Below, in pieces: positions 1 through 10,419 of a DNA stretch of 64,000 nt. This DNA comes from Phytophthora sp. 'mugwort'. Its lineage: Eukaryota; Oomycota; Peronosporomycetes; Peronosporales; Peronosporaceae. The notes below the pieces were generated by a model, which saw only the letters and a program-made list of their open reading frames with translations, did no database searches and was not told the DNA's origin. The DNA is taken from assembly GCA_033558025.1 (NCBI GenBank), contig JAUCEF010000012.1, positions 558,001-622,000 of the forward strand. Direction: 5' to 3'. The stretch's first letter is position 1, and each line of letters begins with the position of its first letter. The position numbers and the translations under genes were made by a program.

Positions 1-763
1 TGGCTATAGTTTGTACATGTCATGCGCTGGCGGCCATGCATGACGAGCCGAATAGTCTGGTCGACCTACCGTGAGTGAGCTACCTTCTCCGCGCGGTGCG
101 CCTCCAGCAAAGGAGGGTTATAGACAGTTAGGTGGGAGGGGGCCTTCTGAGCGGAAGTCCGTGTGAGCTCTCGCAGTTGTCGCTCGTTCTCTCTGATGCG
201 AATTCGCGCGATCTCGGCACTGTCACGTTGTACACGCGTAACCTTACCGTGTCCAGGATACGGGGAGGGGTCTGAGCTGTGCGCCTCGTTAATCAAGACA
301 GTGTAAGCGATACAGTCCGCACCGGAGGCAACGCAGGAATCTAAATACCATGGGATCCTCGTGCTTGTGCCTTCACTCGCTGGCATACGGGGGGGGTGAC
401 AACTGCCACTTACTTTCACAAGCGCGCGGTCCAAAATTTGAAAATCTCACGCCCCATAATGTATTTTATCTTTCTTCATCCCAAATTCAACCCGAAACAT
501 GAAAACCGGCTCTATACGGGACACCGATTGACAAGATTTGACCAAATCTGCACATAATCCGGAATCTAAATTCGGTAGCTCTAGCGTCCCCCTTAATGTA
601 TCATGTAGTACAGTACTGGCCAAAGATTACGGTTGGCCAATGATTAGTTCCAGTTCTGATTTGCTGCAGCAACTAACCAATCACGTTCGAATATAACGAT
701 GCACCATTCTCAAGGTACATGTGATGTAGATCTTATGAGGTCCACAGCTTGCTCTATGTTAGA
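1..763. other. Left-edge stretch without a supported gene
   Basis: I see no convincing gene here. A 122-codon reading frame on the minus strand (434 to 66) contains WYLDSC, faintly like the WYLDSG start of a copia protease, but nothing around it supports that. The 3' flank of the esterase gene lies at 700-763 and resembles the 3' flank of its inverted copy for about 40 bp. Confidence 0.4.
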
Positions 764-2695
764 TTAGTACGACGTGAAGCTCAGGTCTGCACCTTTTGGT
801 GCTGACTGCACGATGTGGTCAACCATTTGAGGAATCATCCGCTGGTTGACGGTGTGCCATCCCAGCGAAATGGACTGATCAAAGCTGCCCGTCCAGCAGT
901 GCTCGTATCCCCGTCCGTCCGTGACACCATACACAATTGAACCGTTGTAGAATGGCTCTGTCGTAGTCCTTAAGAAATCTTCGAGCAAGAAGACGGCGTC
1001 GTTAAGGTAGTAGCTGTCTGTAACTCCGACGTACACGTGCAGCTTGTTGACGAGCTTGGCTCCCAATCCACTAGACTGCCACTCACGCTGCAGCTTGGCT
1101 CGAACGTCGTAGTGCGTTTCCCAGTACTCCACGACTTCCGGGTGGATTTCACCCGTGAGCTTGTCCCAAACAGCCGCCGGGTAGCCGTCCGTGTCGTTCA
1201 CGGGAGAGTACACGGCTTGCCAGGCATCCCACTGACCACCGGAACGTCCCCGTGAGCCCATGGCGAGCTCGTGGTGATTCTCCTCCGCCATCGTCTCGCG
1301 GATGTCTCCTAGGTAGTCACGCTTGGCGCCACGATCCTTCTGGGTCCAGTCACCGCGAGCATAGTAAGCGTTCTTGTTCGTTAAGAGATCAACTTGTTGG
1401 AACCTGCGGAAGTCGAAAGCATCCGGACAGAACGACCAGCAGCCGTTGTACTCGTCAGGGTAGTAGACCTGCACAGCCAACGATTCCCAGCCGCCAGTAG
1501 AGCCGCCGTACATGGTACGCGCCCAGCCTTCACCAATGCCGCGGAACTTCTTCTCAAGGTACGGCAGGAATTCGTATGTGATGGCATCGCCATACGGTCC
1601 AATGTTAGCGCTATTGACGGCATACGAATCATCGTAGTATGGGTTTGCATGTTGCAACTGCACGACGATTCCTCTCCTGTTGGTAAACGGGTCTGCCGGG
1701 TCGTCGGACGTCCAGTTCGAGAAGAAGTAGAAGCCATATTCTTTCCCCAGTGAAGCGGTGGTGGTGTTCGCAGGCGCTGTCGGGTAGAAGCTGTGTTCAA
1801 ACAACCGGTTGTAGTGCGTATGGTAGACGAACAAAGGGTAGTACACATCCTTCATGGCATTGTCGAAAAAGCGATACGGCAGCAGCACCCAGGCCTTCAG
1901 GTAGACGTCAGTTCCCCAGAATTCCGACAGCGACGGGCTGCGGAACGTCACGTGCTTGAGCAACTCGTGAGGTTCCTCCAGCGGTGGGAGTTTCGGCTCG
2001 ACTTGCGTGAGCACGAGGTCGATCGAAAACGTGATAGGATCGAAAAGAGTGAGTTTCGCGGCGCTGTAGAGCGTACCAGGAGCCGTCAGCACGCCACCGT
2101 CACTCTCGAACGTCGTGAAGCGCGGAAGCTGAAGACTCCAGCCATCTGAACGATTGTACTCGACGTACGGATGCAACACAGCTTGTACCCAGTACTCGCC
2201 TGCAGGCACTTGGTCCATCGAGACCAATGGATAACCCACCGCATGGGTAGCATTCACCTCGCGGTGTTCTGTGTCTGTGCCGCCCGGCGCAAAGTCCCAC
2301 ACATCGACTGCAAAAAGCTGCTGAGTGTCGGCCGAGTCCTCAATAAGGAACCGAGGCTGGTCTTCACCTTGGGGGTCATTCACCGCGTGCTTTTGCGCGA
2401 TGCAAACCATCAACCGACCGGTAATTGACTCGGAATGCACGGACGGCGGAAAACTTACTCGAAACCGTGGAGCTGGCAAGTCGGAACTGAGTTGTCCAGT
2501 TGCTTCGTGAGTCTCTGGAGCATGGTGAAGCAGCAGTACGAAGCCCGTGATTACGAGCGTCGACAGGAACGCGATCAATGCGGCATGTCCGATGTTTCGA
2601 CGGGGCTTGCCGGACGTTGCAGTGGACGTCACGGGAGACTTTTCGACGCCAGGGATAAGCGATGATTTCTCGGTTTCGAGGCCTTGTAACATCAT
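764..2695 (-). CDS. Membrane-anchored esterase-like protein, copy 1
   Basis: A single-exon gene of 643 residues. Residues about 35-56 form one hydrophobic segment after a short polar N-terminus, so a type II membrane anchor with the large domain outside the cytoplasm is likely. The motif YGGSTGGW near residue 398 looks like the nucleophile elbow (GxSxG) of an alpha/beta hydrolase of the putative-esterase type. VGVTDSYYL (about 560) and GYEHCWTG (about 605) are candidate positions for the catalytic Asp and His. YGDAITYEFLPYLEKKF just before the elbow matches the usual helix of this fold. I chose the ATG at 2695 because it aligns with the ATG of the inverted copy; a longer frame begins only with GTG, which is not credible in a eukaryote. 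Substrate is unknown. The copy at 22202-24133 is nearly identical. Confidence 0.8.
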   Translation of the reverse strand: MMLQGLETEKSSLIPGVEKSPVTSTATSGKPRRNIGHAALIAFLSTLVITGFVLLLHHAPETHEATGQLSSDLPAPRFRVSFPPSVHSESITGRLMVCIAQKHAVNDPQGEDQPRFLIEDSADTQQLFAVDVWDFAPGGTDTEHREVNATHAVGYPLVSMDQVPAGEYWVQAVLHPYVEYNRSDGWSLQLPRFTTFESDGGVLTAPGTLYSAAKLTLFDPITFSIDLVLTQVEPKLPPLEEPHELLKHVTFRSPSLSEFWGTDVYLKAWVLLPYRFFDNAMKDVYYPLFVYHTHYNRLFEHSFYPTAPANTTTASLGKEYGFYFFSNWTSDDPADPFTNRRGIVVQLQHANPYYDDSYAVNSANIGPYGDAITYEFLPYLEKKFRGIGEGWARTMYGGSTGGWESLAVQVYYPDEYNGCWSFCPDAFDFRRFQQVDLLTNKNAYYARGDWTQKDRGAKRDYLGDIRETMAEENHHELAMGSRGRSGGQWDAWQAVYSPVNDTDGYPAAVWDKLTGEIHPEVVEYWETHYDVRAKLQREWQSSGLGAKLVNKLHVYVGVTDSYYLNDAVFLLEDFLRTTTEPFYNGSIVYGVTDGRGYEHCWTGSFDQSISLGWHTVNQRMIPQMVDHIVQSAPKGADLSFTSY

Positions 2696-3236
2696 CGGAG
2701 ACCGTCGGCAATGACAGAAGTTGGTCGGAGCTTGCGTCACGGGACAGGAACTTGGCGAATGAACTCAATGGTAGAGAAGCAGCAGCGTCGTGGAATGCCT
2801 GGACGGTGTCCGTTGATATGCAAAGTGCACTGGCGTTGCGCAGTTCATAAAGCGACTAATATACATTCGTTTTGACAGTGCAATTTAGTATTTGCGACTT
2901 GATAAAATAGAACTTCTATCGAGATGAGTGGAAGTGCAGCATTCGTTTTGTCAGGTTCTAGATGCCCGACCCGCGGGATAAAGCTTATGGTGCTGCTGGC
3001 GAGTGAAGTACAGCGGCACGGAGCAATCTGGAACCCCGATCTACTGTACATCTATCGGGCAACGCAGCCGCCGCTTCACGCTTCCAATATGGCGGCGTTG
3101 CACCTGCAAGGCGCACGTCGAACAACGAACCAAATACCAGAGAGAGTTCGATAAGTGTATTTTCGTGTAACAAATGATGCGAAGGCACCTGAGTCATGCA
3201 CTACTGGAGCTGGTTTCAACCCTCTCTCTCTGCGGC
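2696..3236. other. Intergenic stretch
   Basis: No gene seen. About 60 bp next to the esterase start (2696-2770) aligns loosely with the same position upstream of copy 2 and with the relic at 6575-6831, so it belongs to the old duplicated unit. The rest is unremarkable. Confidence 0.5.
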
Positions 3237-3644
3237 TTAGGCACTACCGTCGATGCTGGTGCTGGTGCTGTTGTCTCCGCAAGTGCATTCAGCAACGGTG
3301 AGCACTACTTCCATGGACGCGAGGCCGGTCTTGTAGATGGAGCAGAGGCTTGTGGGGCGGTTAAAGCAGTTGCGCCCTTGCTGGAACTGCCAGAAATCGC
3401 TGAGCATACACAGGTCCTCACACTTGGCCCTGCGCTCCTCGGGCTGCGAGTCCCACGGCGTGGACTTCATGTGGGCCATGCGGTAGAACATGTCTTGCTT
3501 CTTAGCCAGCGCCTCCTGGTTCACCACGCGCTCCTCGACGTGGTGCTCACTCACAGACTTGACGTTCACATTGATGTGGCTATCCTCGTAGGCCGAGGCC
3601 GAGGCGGCGAGCAGCAGGGCGAGGACGGCGGCGAAGGTCTTCAT
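3237..3644 (-). CDS. Small secreted cysteine-containing protein
   Basis: A 135-residue protein that begins with a clear signal peptide (MKTFAAVLALLLAASASA, cleavage probably after about residue 18). The mature part is about 117 residues with six cysteines (KC, LC, NC, LC, EC, TC), which could make three disulphides. HHVEER near residue 37 resembles the EER part of oomycete effectors, but no RxLR precedes it, so I do not call it an RxLR effector. The tail is a short Ser/Thr repeat. I do not recognise the family. A secreted candidate effector or apoplastic protein is an inference from size, signal peptide and cysteine content. It lies downstream of esterase copy 1 among transposon relics and shows no frame damage. 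Confidence 0.65.
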   Translation of the reverse strand: MKTFAAVLALLLAASASAYEDSHINVNVKSVSEHHVEERVVNQEALAKKQDMFYRMAHMKSTPWDSQPEERRAKCEDLCMLSDFWQFQQGRNCFNRPTSLCSIYKTGLASMEVVLTVAECTCGDNSTSTSIDGSA

Positions 3645-3670
3645 GATCGTGTAGGGGGACAGCGAGTCTG

Positions 3671-3677
3671 GGAATGG
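3671..3677 (-). promoter_or_regulatory. Candidate oomycete initiator for the secreted-protein gene
   Basis: On the minus strand this reads CCATTCC, matching the oomycete initiator consensus YCAYTYY, about 27-33 bp upstream of the ATG. A short motif, so chance is possible. Confidence 0.35.
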
Positions 3678-4204
3678 TACCAGCCAAGGCCGGCGGTTTT
3701 CCTAACGGCTGAGAGAGATGGGTTTCTTCCTGTTTTACAGCTTATACTGCGATCTGTCATCAAACATTGAAATTTGTAAAAATAGCACCATCATACGTGA
3801 TGAGCATAAACCGCGGATACTGACTAAAGATGATGAAGAGTGCCATGCGTCGGCGGACAGTACATGGTGTCGCTGCTCAACAGGATCTAAAAGTTGAAGC
3901 TGCCTGACACCGTGCAAGCGGACGCCGCACTACTGCAATTAGTCAGCACCGTTCCGGGCCCACTTCACTACCTTATGGACAGGGGCTCCGAATATGATAT
4001 TGATGTTTAGTAAGCATCAGGGCATGCAGTACATATGTGATGATGCTTGTCTTGACGTCACAATTTATATATAATGGGACGCCGTACACAACCCAATCAA
4101 TTACCCCATTCCGTGTACAATGTTGCCCAAAACACCTCAGCACAAAGCTCTATCATTAAGCGTATACTATGAACCGTGCCCGCATCCCAGCACGAGCAAT
4201 TTTC
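3678..4204. other. Intergenic stretch
   Basis: No gene or clear repeat recognised. Confidence 0.5.
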
Positions 4205-5509
4205 TCCCAAGAAATAATCGTCTCGAGAGTGAGTGGATGCAATTGTGTGGCTGATGCCCAAACGTCACCCGTGCTACACTAAAGAAGCTCTCGACAGCAC
4301 TCTAGGTGGGCGGGATGTTGCTTATTCGCTCGTACTCCACTTCCGCTTCGGCAAGTAGACGCCGCTTGCGAAGGCGCTCGACGAACGACGTGGTGTCCTC
4401 TGCTACGTAAGCGGACTCGGCGCTTCGGCTGGCTGCTACAAAAGGTTGCATCGCCGCCTTTTCGACTCGAGTGAGGCGGTCGATTCTGTCACGGAGCACC
4501 CGGACACAGCCCGACTCAAAGTCAGGGATGTAAACGATGTATGGTCGGGGACCTGCCCAACATTCAGAATAGCACATAAATTAGCGAGTATAGATAGATG
4601 CAGTTCGTTGCAATGAGCTCGTCTATCTATTGGAACGTCGAGTAGGTCGATGTCGAGGCTTTGTAGGGCCTTGTAACTGTCAAGTTGGTCGACGTCGCGG
4701 CTTTGCAAGCCTTGGAGACCGATTTGATGTCGTGTTATTATTGCAGGAGGAACGAAGCCGCTTGTTGCAAGCTTGGGAGGGCAGCAGATCCAAGATACCG
4801 CAGTCCTCGACTTCGAGGAGATCGAGTACCACGAAACAGTGGTTGATCATCGCAAACGTCAAGCCCCCGCGTGTCTCGATGGATGACAGGCCGAAGGTTG
4901 GTCTTCAAGCTTTAATTAAAATTCAAAAATACAATGAAGTCACAAGTTTTGGCTAGTTGAAAAGCCACACAACATCTACACAAATTAAGCTTACTGTAGT
5001 TTTGCCGACTGGGTCAAGGTGCGCAGCTTCACAATCAGCGCTTGCACGGGGCTGAGTCGTCTTCGTGTCTTTGTCCGAGGCTATGTCTGGTTGTACAGCT
5101 CGGTTTAGCCGATGGCATGCACAGCACATCCGCGCCACTCCAATAAAGGTCACCAGCCGGTGGTTCAGGGGACAGTTGTCACCGACAACGGAACGACACT
5201 GCTTCTGCTGCAACCCGTAGTCGCGCGGCAGCATAGTGGAGAGGAACTCGCGGTGGCCCCATGCAGTAAGGGTCGTCGTCAACGTCGTCGAGCATTGGCG
5301 CCAACTGAGTAGCATCTCGCCTGGCGACCGCTCACCCCATAGCAGGCAAACACGGCGACGTAGTGCTCGGACGCATGCTTCCAGCCACCGAGGATCATGC
5401 CAAAACGAAGTATAAACTTATCGTCACGCTTCGAGACTCCCGCGAAACGAGACCAGCAGGTTGTATTGATCAATCCAATCATCCACCCTACCAATTTCGA
5501 GCTGAACAA
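4205..5509 (-). pseudogene. Decayed hAT-family transposase
   Basis: Several minus-strand pieces in different frames together follow the order of a hAT transposase. FGMILGGWKHASEHYVAVF (about 5330-5410) matches the first catalytic block (DGWs ... hFvgvfA). CRSVVGDNCPLNHRLV ... CACHRLNRAVQ (about 5100-5230) matches the VGDN and C..H..N block. SAVESFFSVARVTFGHQ (about 4250-4310) matches the C-terminal hAT dimerisation region (S..ErfFSvA). Stops and frameshifts separate the blocks, so it is not functional. No terminal repeats or target duplication were found. Assignment to hAT is fairly safe; the subfamily is not known. Confidence 0.7.
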
Positions 5510-6574
5510 CGTACGAAGTAATTTCAGATACCCAGGCTCCTGTCGACGCGTCCAACATTAGAGCCTCGTTGGCAGGATGCTCTCAGTACACCTGTCGCAT
5601 CCACCTCGAGTACCCATTCCGATGAGTTTGCTTTCGCATCGCGCCACAATGGCAGCGAAGGACTCAGGAATCACTTCGTTGTTCCCGTTGTGACATGACC
5701 AAAACTAGAGACCAGCCACTTTCGCGTTGCTGTAGGTTGCGCGAGAAGGGGGGGGGTCACGCGAACAATGGATCTGCTGGAGCCTTGGGGAGTGGGCTTC
5801 GTAGACTGTAGAGAAGTTAAAAATGGGTATTGGTGCTTGGGGAACAGGCAGGAATACCGTTTGGTAAGAATGCTAGAGCTGGAGAATGTCTGGAGGATAG
5901 ATGGTTGGCTATCGTCAGAATAATGTTCTAAAATCACCTGCCATAAATGATGGTATCACTTTTCTCATAAGCAATTTCTGCGAGTAGGACCGAATCACAT
6001 AACTTTACTGTTACCACGCAAATAATGTTAAAGCCAATGCTATTTTCGAGGCTCTGCTTTTGAACCCTCAACGGGGCTCTGTCCCACCAAGTGCAGCTGA
6101 AAGACAGCACGATCAGCAGTAATTCCGGTTCGAGCTGAGTGTCCTTCGCCGATACAGGGACTCGCTACTTCCGTTTTATGCGTGTAAGACCTCCCGGTCG
6201 CCGTTATTACATGAGCGGTACAGATATGCTGCAGTTTTAATCCACTCGGGGCTAGCCCATAAATTCCAAGCCGACATGGTATTGATGTTTTAAGGCAAAT
6301 GTGTCTGCTGCGCGGTGATGGGGCGATTATTGTAAAGCTCTACCTAAGCAGAGCTACGTTATTTCTGATTCTGCTTATTTCAAGACTAAAAACGAAAAGC
6401 ATTATATTAAGATAAGCAGTAGCAAGCATTGCTTGGGACTGCGCCGACTGGCAGCATGGTACGCTTTCGAGACAGTCGGATGTCTTGCAGGATTCACCCG
6501 CTAGCAGGTCGAGTATTAACACCACCTTCTTCAAGAGCAAACAATGAGGGTGTTTGGAGTCCGGGTTGCATTTT
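5510..6574. other. Stretch without recognised gene
   Basis: Short frames only (for example 5671-5937 and 6340-6585 on the minus strand) with no recognisable motif. The part nearest 5510 may include the N-terminal end of the hAT relic. Nothing else seen. Confidence 0.4.
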
Positions 6575-6831
6575 TTAGTCTTCAAGACGCCAGCTAAGCA
6601 GCAGCGCGAATAACGTGATGGCGATATACAGCCGTAGCCACGTAACGATCACAGCCAGCCTATCATGACCGAGCGTGCGAATGGGCTTGCTGGGCGACGC
6701 AGCGGGTCTCACGGGCGACAATGTCGCGGCTGTGCAAACGCATGTAGGAGCGTCGGCAGTTGCAGAAACTTGGTCGATGTTTTGCGTCGTGAGAGCGAAC
6801 AAGCGAATGAACTCGATCATCGCTAGTGTTA
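6575..6831 (-). pseudogene. Degraded N-terminal relic of the esterase family
   Basis: An 81-residue frame whose middle aligns with the N-terminus of the two esterase genes: SPV..AS.KP.R..GH..L, followed by a hydrophobic stretch (about residues 55-78) where the full genes have their membrane anchor. The DNA upstream of the ATG also shares the block GAGTTCATTCGC with the 5' flank of copy 1. The frame stops at 6575 and no catalytic domain follows. It looks like an old truncated third copy. The alternative is chance similarity of a signal-anchor; an alignment of 5' flanks would decide. Confidence 0.5.
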
Positions 6832-6834
6832 TTA

Positions 6835-7176
6835 GAGCATCTCCAGAGGCAGGTCTTAAAGGCGGTTTTAACCTAAAAGTAACAAGATTAAGACCTGACC
6901 GAGACTTAATGCTCTGCTCCCAGCGACAAGTCCTAACACGGCTTTAACCTCACAAAGCCGCAGCGGGGTAGCCTTGACGTAAGTCTTAATGCATGCCGTC
7001 TCATATTGAACCCATTTCAGCTTAACCGTATTTTAAGACTCGTGTCTCAACAATAGGACTTTGTGAAGTTAATACCTTTGTTAGAACGAACCGCTGGGAG
7101 CATTAAGTCTCGGTCAAGTCTTAAGCGCGTTACGGTTAGGTTAAACCGCCATTGAAATTTGCCGCTGGAGATGCTT
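6835..7176. mobile_element. Harbinger-derived MITE with long inverted ends
   Basis: A 342-bp non-coding element. Both ends begin near GAGCATCTCCAG and stay similar in inverted orientation for about 100 bp (blocks GGCGGTTT, TTAAGACYTGACCGAGACTT and GCTCCCAGCG appear on both arms). The left flank is TTA (6832-6834) and the right flank TGA (7177-7179), fitting a 3-bp TWA-type target duplication with one change. Its right half resembles the right end of the neighbouring Harbinger element, so it is probably a deletion derivative of that family. Confidence 0.75.
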
Positions 7177-7687
7177 TGAGAGCATCTCCAGCGGTTGAAC
7201 TTATCCGCAGACTCAATGGGCCGCTTAAGACCTGGAAATTTAGGATAACTCGGCGTCGAGGTAGTGTGTCTCCACCGGGGGACCCAAACGCCGAGTTTTA
7301 ACTAACACCGAGCAATCATATTCCTTGTCCAACGAAAGCGACGAAAGCGACGAAGCAATGATAGAGTTGAGGAGGCTACGCGACGTTGTTGGACGACTTC
7401 GACGACTCGGACGAAGAGTGCTACCTCACTTACATGGCCAGGGACGACAGCACTGAAGCCAAGCCAAACACGGAGGCTCCGTCGCAGGGAGACGAACAAA
7501 CAAAGAGCGAGAGAGAGAGAGGTTTGGGGGAACGTTTTATGAAGGATTACGTTTAGAGAGAACCCGACCTACGACGACCGTACGTATGCTCTTCGGCTGT
7601 ATCCGATTTGATCTTGTAGCTTACCATTGTCATACTACGGCTGTCCTCCGCCGAATGTGGTTAGAGGACTTCCGCAGGCGATTCTGA

Positions 7688-8618
7688 ATGCGCCGCAGTC
7701 TCTTCGAGACTATCGTGAACGTTTTAGTTGACGATGAGGAGTGCGACTACTGCTGTCAGCGTCTTGATGCAACTGGGCGACTTGGGTTTCTACCGGAGCA
7801 GAAGGTGACATGCGCACTGCGCGTGCTTGCTTACGGTGCTTCTGCAGACCAACTAAACGAGCTGATACGCAAGGGGGAGTCTACCGTGCTCGAGTCGCTC
7901 AAGTACTTCTGCGAGAATATAATTCGCTTGCTGGATCCAGAATACGGAAGCCAACGCAAGACGACCTGGAGACCTTACTAGCGGAGAATTCTGCACGTGG
8001 GTTTCCAGGAATGATTTGGGAGTTTAGATTGTATGCTTTGGTGTTGGAAGAACTGTCCAACGGCATGGCAAGGACTTTCCAAGGCAAAGAGAAGATGTCC
8101 ACCGTAATTCTGGAAGCTATTGCGTCTCAGTCGCTGTGGATTTGGCATGCGTTTTACGGGATGCCTGGAGCAAACAATGATTTAAATGTGCTTGAGCGTT
8201 CTCCTTTGCTGAACGACTTGGTGGATGGAGTGGCCCAATTGAAGTTCATGGTTAATGGAGCAACTTACGACCAAGCGTATTATCTGACCAATGGAATTTA
8301 CGCAGCATGGGCAATTTTTCAGTCCAGTATTAGCGCCCCGCAAGGCAATCAACGCAAACGATATGCAGCCGAAAAAGAAGCAGTTCGGAAAGATGTTGAG
8401 CGCACGTGTTTGGAGTTCTACAGCAGTGCTTTCGATTCGTGGCACTACAATGTAAGCTCTGGAAAGTGGATGATATGAACGGCGAGATGATGGTGTGTAT
8501 TATACTCCACAACATGGTTGTTGAGGATGAGTTGTCCTTCAGCTCGTTGACTCACGACTATCGGTTCGAAGACAACTGGGTGAGCCCTGCAAGAATAGTC
8601 GCCGCAACCGCCCAGTAA
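7688..8618 (+). pseudogene. Harbinger transposase, frameshifted
   Basis: The coding sequence runs through three frames. The N-terminal part carries the helix-turn-helix-like region (RVLAYGASADQLNELIRKGE). The DDE part follows: GSLDCM with the first Asp is present but out of frame near 8010-8030. After it come FQGKEKMSTVILEAIASQSL, FYGMPGANNDLNVL with the second Asp, YYLTNGIY, and the C-terminal MMVCIILHNMVVEDE with the conserved ILHNM.VEDE. At least three frameshifts separate these blocks, so no functional enzyme is made. This is the DDE endonuclease that would cut and join the element ends. Confidence 0.75.
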
Positions 8619-8753
8619 CTATGATTGCAAGCGCTCTGTGCGCCATTGAAGACGAAGAACTTTACCATGAGTTAAAAATGATCTGATCGAGCACGTGTGG
8701 CGTCGATTTGGTGAACGCAAATAGGTAGGAGTCAGCTTGACCATGCAATTGCA

Positions 8754-9618
8754 CTACCTTGGCGGCACGTACGTTCCACCGGACTTAACTAACGCACTTG
8801 TGAAAGCCTTGGCGTTTTCGTTGTTTCTGTTTTCGTTGTTGGCTTCAGGAACAGCTGCATCCGATGCATCCGACGGCCCCGGTTGACTTTGATCCTCTTG
8901 GCCGAGAGCTGGCTGCGTACCAGCAGTGTCTGCAGCTTTCTTCGCATCTGCTCGAGGATCGCCTTGCGCTGCAGCGAAATATACGCCTTCGACTCTTCTC
9001 ACGGTGGATCCTGCATGAAGATTGACAGCTGCAATCGCTGCTCCGTGATGCTGGTTTTCTTCTTCGCCGCTGCGACGAACCGGATATAAGCTGCATCACC
9101 GATGGCTGGACGCTCAAAAGACTTTCTCGGATTCTTTTTTTGTTGCTTTGCGTCCCTCCGGTCTGGGCAAATCGCCCTCTTTGCCTGCTTTGCGTTTGGT
9201 CCTCGCGCTGGTGTCGCTCGTCAGCTTGCTGGTCCACTTTGGCTTGTCCTTCAGCTCCCTCCACGCGGCGAGAAATTCAAATGGTTATTTGTGGCGGTCA
9301 GCGTAATTTTTCATCGCGGCGTCCAGGTACATCTCTTCGCTCCATCCGGAGCGCCCCCTGCTCTTCGTTTTGCCGTACACTCCGCAGAAATTCGTCACCT
9401 CCGGCTGCAACTTCTTTCAGCGGCCATTGACTGCGATCTCCGTTCGATCATCCTTGTCCTCGTCGCTCTTGTTCTCTAGCCAGTGGTCATACAACCGACA
9501 GGCGAAGGTCTTCTTCTTCTGCCCTGCACCGCGAACAGCATCCTCTGAAGTCTCCACACGAATGGCAGAGCTGGATGGTCTCGCTTTCACTCCATTCTCG
9601 CCCTTTGCCCATCGTTAA
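8754..9618 (-). pseudogene. Harbinger second protein (Myb/NAM-associated-like), frameshifted
   Basis: Reading from 9618 on the minus strand the protein starts MGKGREWSESETIQLC, the usual beginning of the SANT/Myb-like partner of PIF/Harbinger transposases. A frameshift then moves the continuation (DAVRGAGQKKKTFACRLYDH) into another frame. Further fragments include FEFLAAWRELKDKPKW and a lysine-rich stretch, then a C-terminal coil-like segment with AAAKKKTSITEQRLQL. In this superfamily the protein binds the terminal repeats and helps bring in the transposase. It is convergent with the transposase frame, which fits the usual arrangement. The gene is broken. Confidence 0.6.
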
Positions 9619-9835
9619 AGTGGGCAAGTGTCGTTGCCTTTGCGTATACTGAAAGCAAGTCACGTCGCTTGATATTCGAGACTAATTTAAAACCATCGAG
9701 TCAGGTTATAGGTCCCGGTGAAGTTAAAACCAGCAATAGGGCCTGCCGCTGGGAACCTTAAGTCCTGACATAGTCTCAAGAGCGCTACTTTTGAGATAAA
9801 ACTGTCGTTGAGACCTACCGTTGGAGATGCTCTTA

Positions 9836-10244
9836 GATAACGCAGTTTAACTGTCTTTAAGATAGCGTATTATACCATTTAGTATGCGGACTACAATTGT
9901 TGTAGAGTGCCCTATGGAGCCTTGTACGGCGCGACACTAAAACAATGCTTAGGATTGACATGGTACCCAATGCCGTTTCCGTTCGACGAGGCTGTTAACT
10001 CTGTTAACTCCGCACTCTTCCATGTGTTCTAAAACACACAAACGTATTCTAAATGATCTATTTCACTACAACGTGCCCCAACTGGCGCGACGAGGTATTG
10101 TTCAGTGAGGTTGCAGCAACATCTCATTGCCTTTGCTGAATGGTCTCCAAAATGGCTAGTACAAGTCGAGACGTTGCCTTCCATGGTTGTTGAGGAATGG
10201 AAGTCTCCCGGTCGGCATTGGGGACAAGCTCCAGCAGACACATC
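9836..10244. other. Spacer between Harbinger and copia elements
   Basis: No gene recognised. Short imperfect AACTCTGTTAACTC repeats near 10000 are the only pattern noted. Confidence 0.45.
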
Positions 10245-10408
10245 TGTTAGTTAGTGAGGATACCGTGAAAATGTAGGAGTGATCATTGAGCTAAATCTCG
10301 CTTACTTGGCTCGACTTGGCAGCTATCCGTGCTTTCCTACGTCTCGCTGATCCCAAGGTGAGCGGCCGAATCGGTCAGCAGATCGCGGTTCCACTTCAGT
10401 TTCCTACG
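10245..10408 (-). repeat. Copia 3' LTR
   Basis: A 164-bp copy of the sequence at 14554-14716, with about one difference per ten bases by eye. It starts TGTTAG and ends near CCTAC. The divergence between the two LTRs points to an old insertion. Confidence 0.75.
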
Positions 10409-10419
10409 CAATTCCTAGG

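Larger units (their letters stand above)
7180..9832. mobile_element. PIF/Harbinger DNA transposon, degenerate
   Basis: A 2.65-kb element bounded by inverted ends: GAGCATCTCCAGCGG at the left and GAGCATCTCCAACGG (reading inward) at the right. Flanks are TGA (7177-7179) and TTA (9833-9835). Inside are the two genes typical of this superfamily in opposite orientation: a DDE transposase (plus) and a Myb/NAM-associated-like DNA-binding protein (minus). Both are frameshifted. It abuts the MITE with just 3 bp between them. Confidence 0.75.

Noticed and set aside
66..434. Copia protease-like frame with WYLDSC
   Set aside because: The motif is short, the Gly of WYLDSG is replaced and no neighbouring retroelement domain is present.
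2696..2740. Longer esterase copy 1 starting at GTG
   Set aside because: Needs a GTG start. The ATG at 2695 aligns with copy 2.
9102..9479. 125-codon plus-strand frame inside the Harbinger element
   Set aside because: Antisense shadow of the Myb/NAM-like gene.
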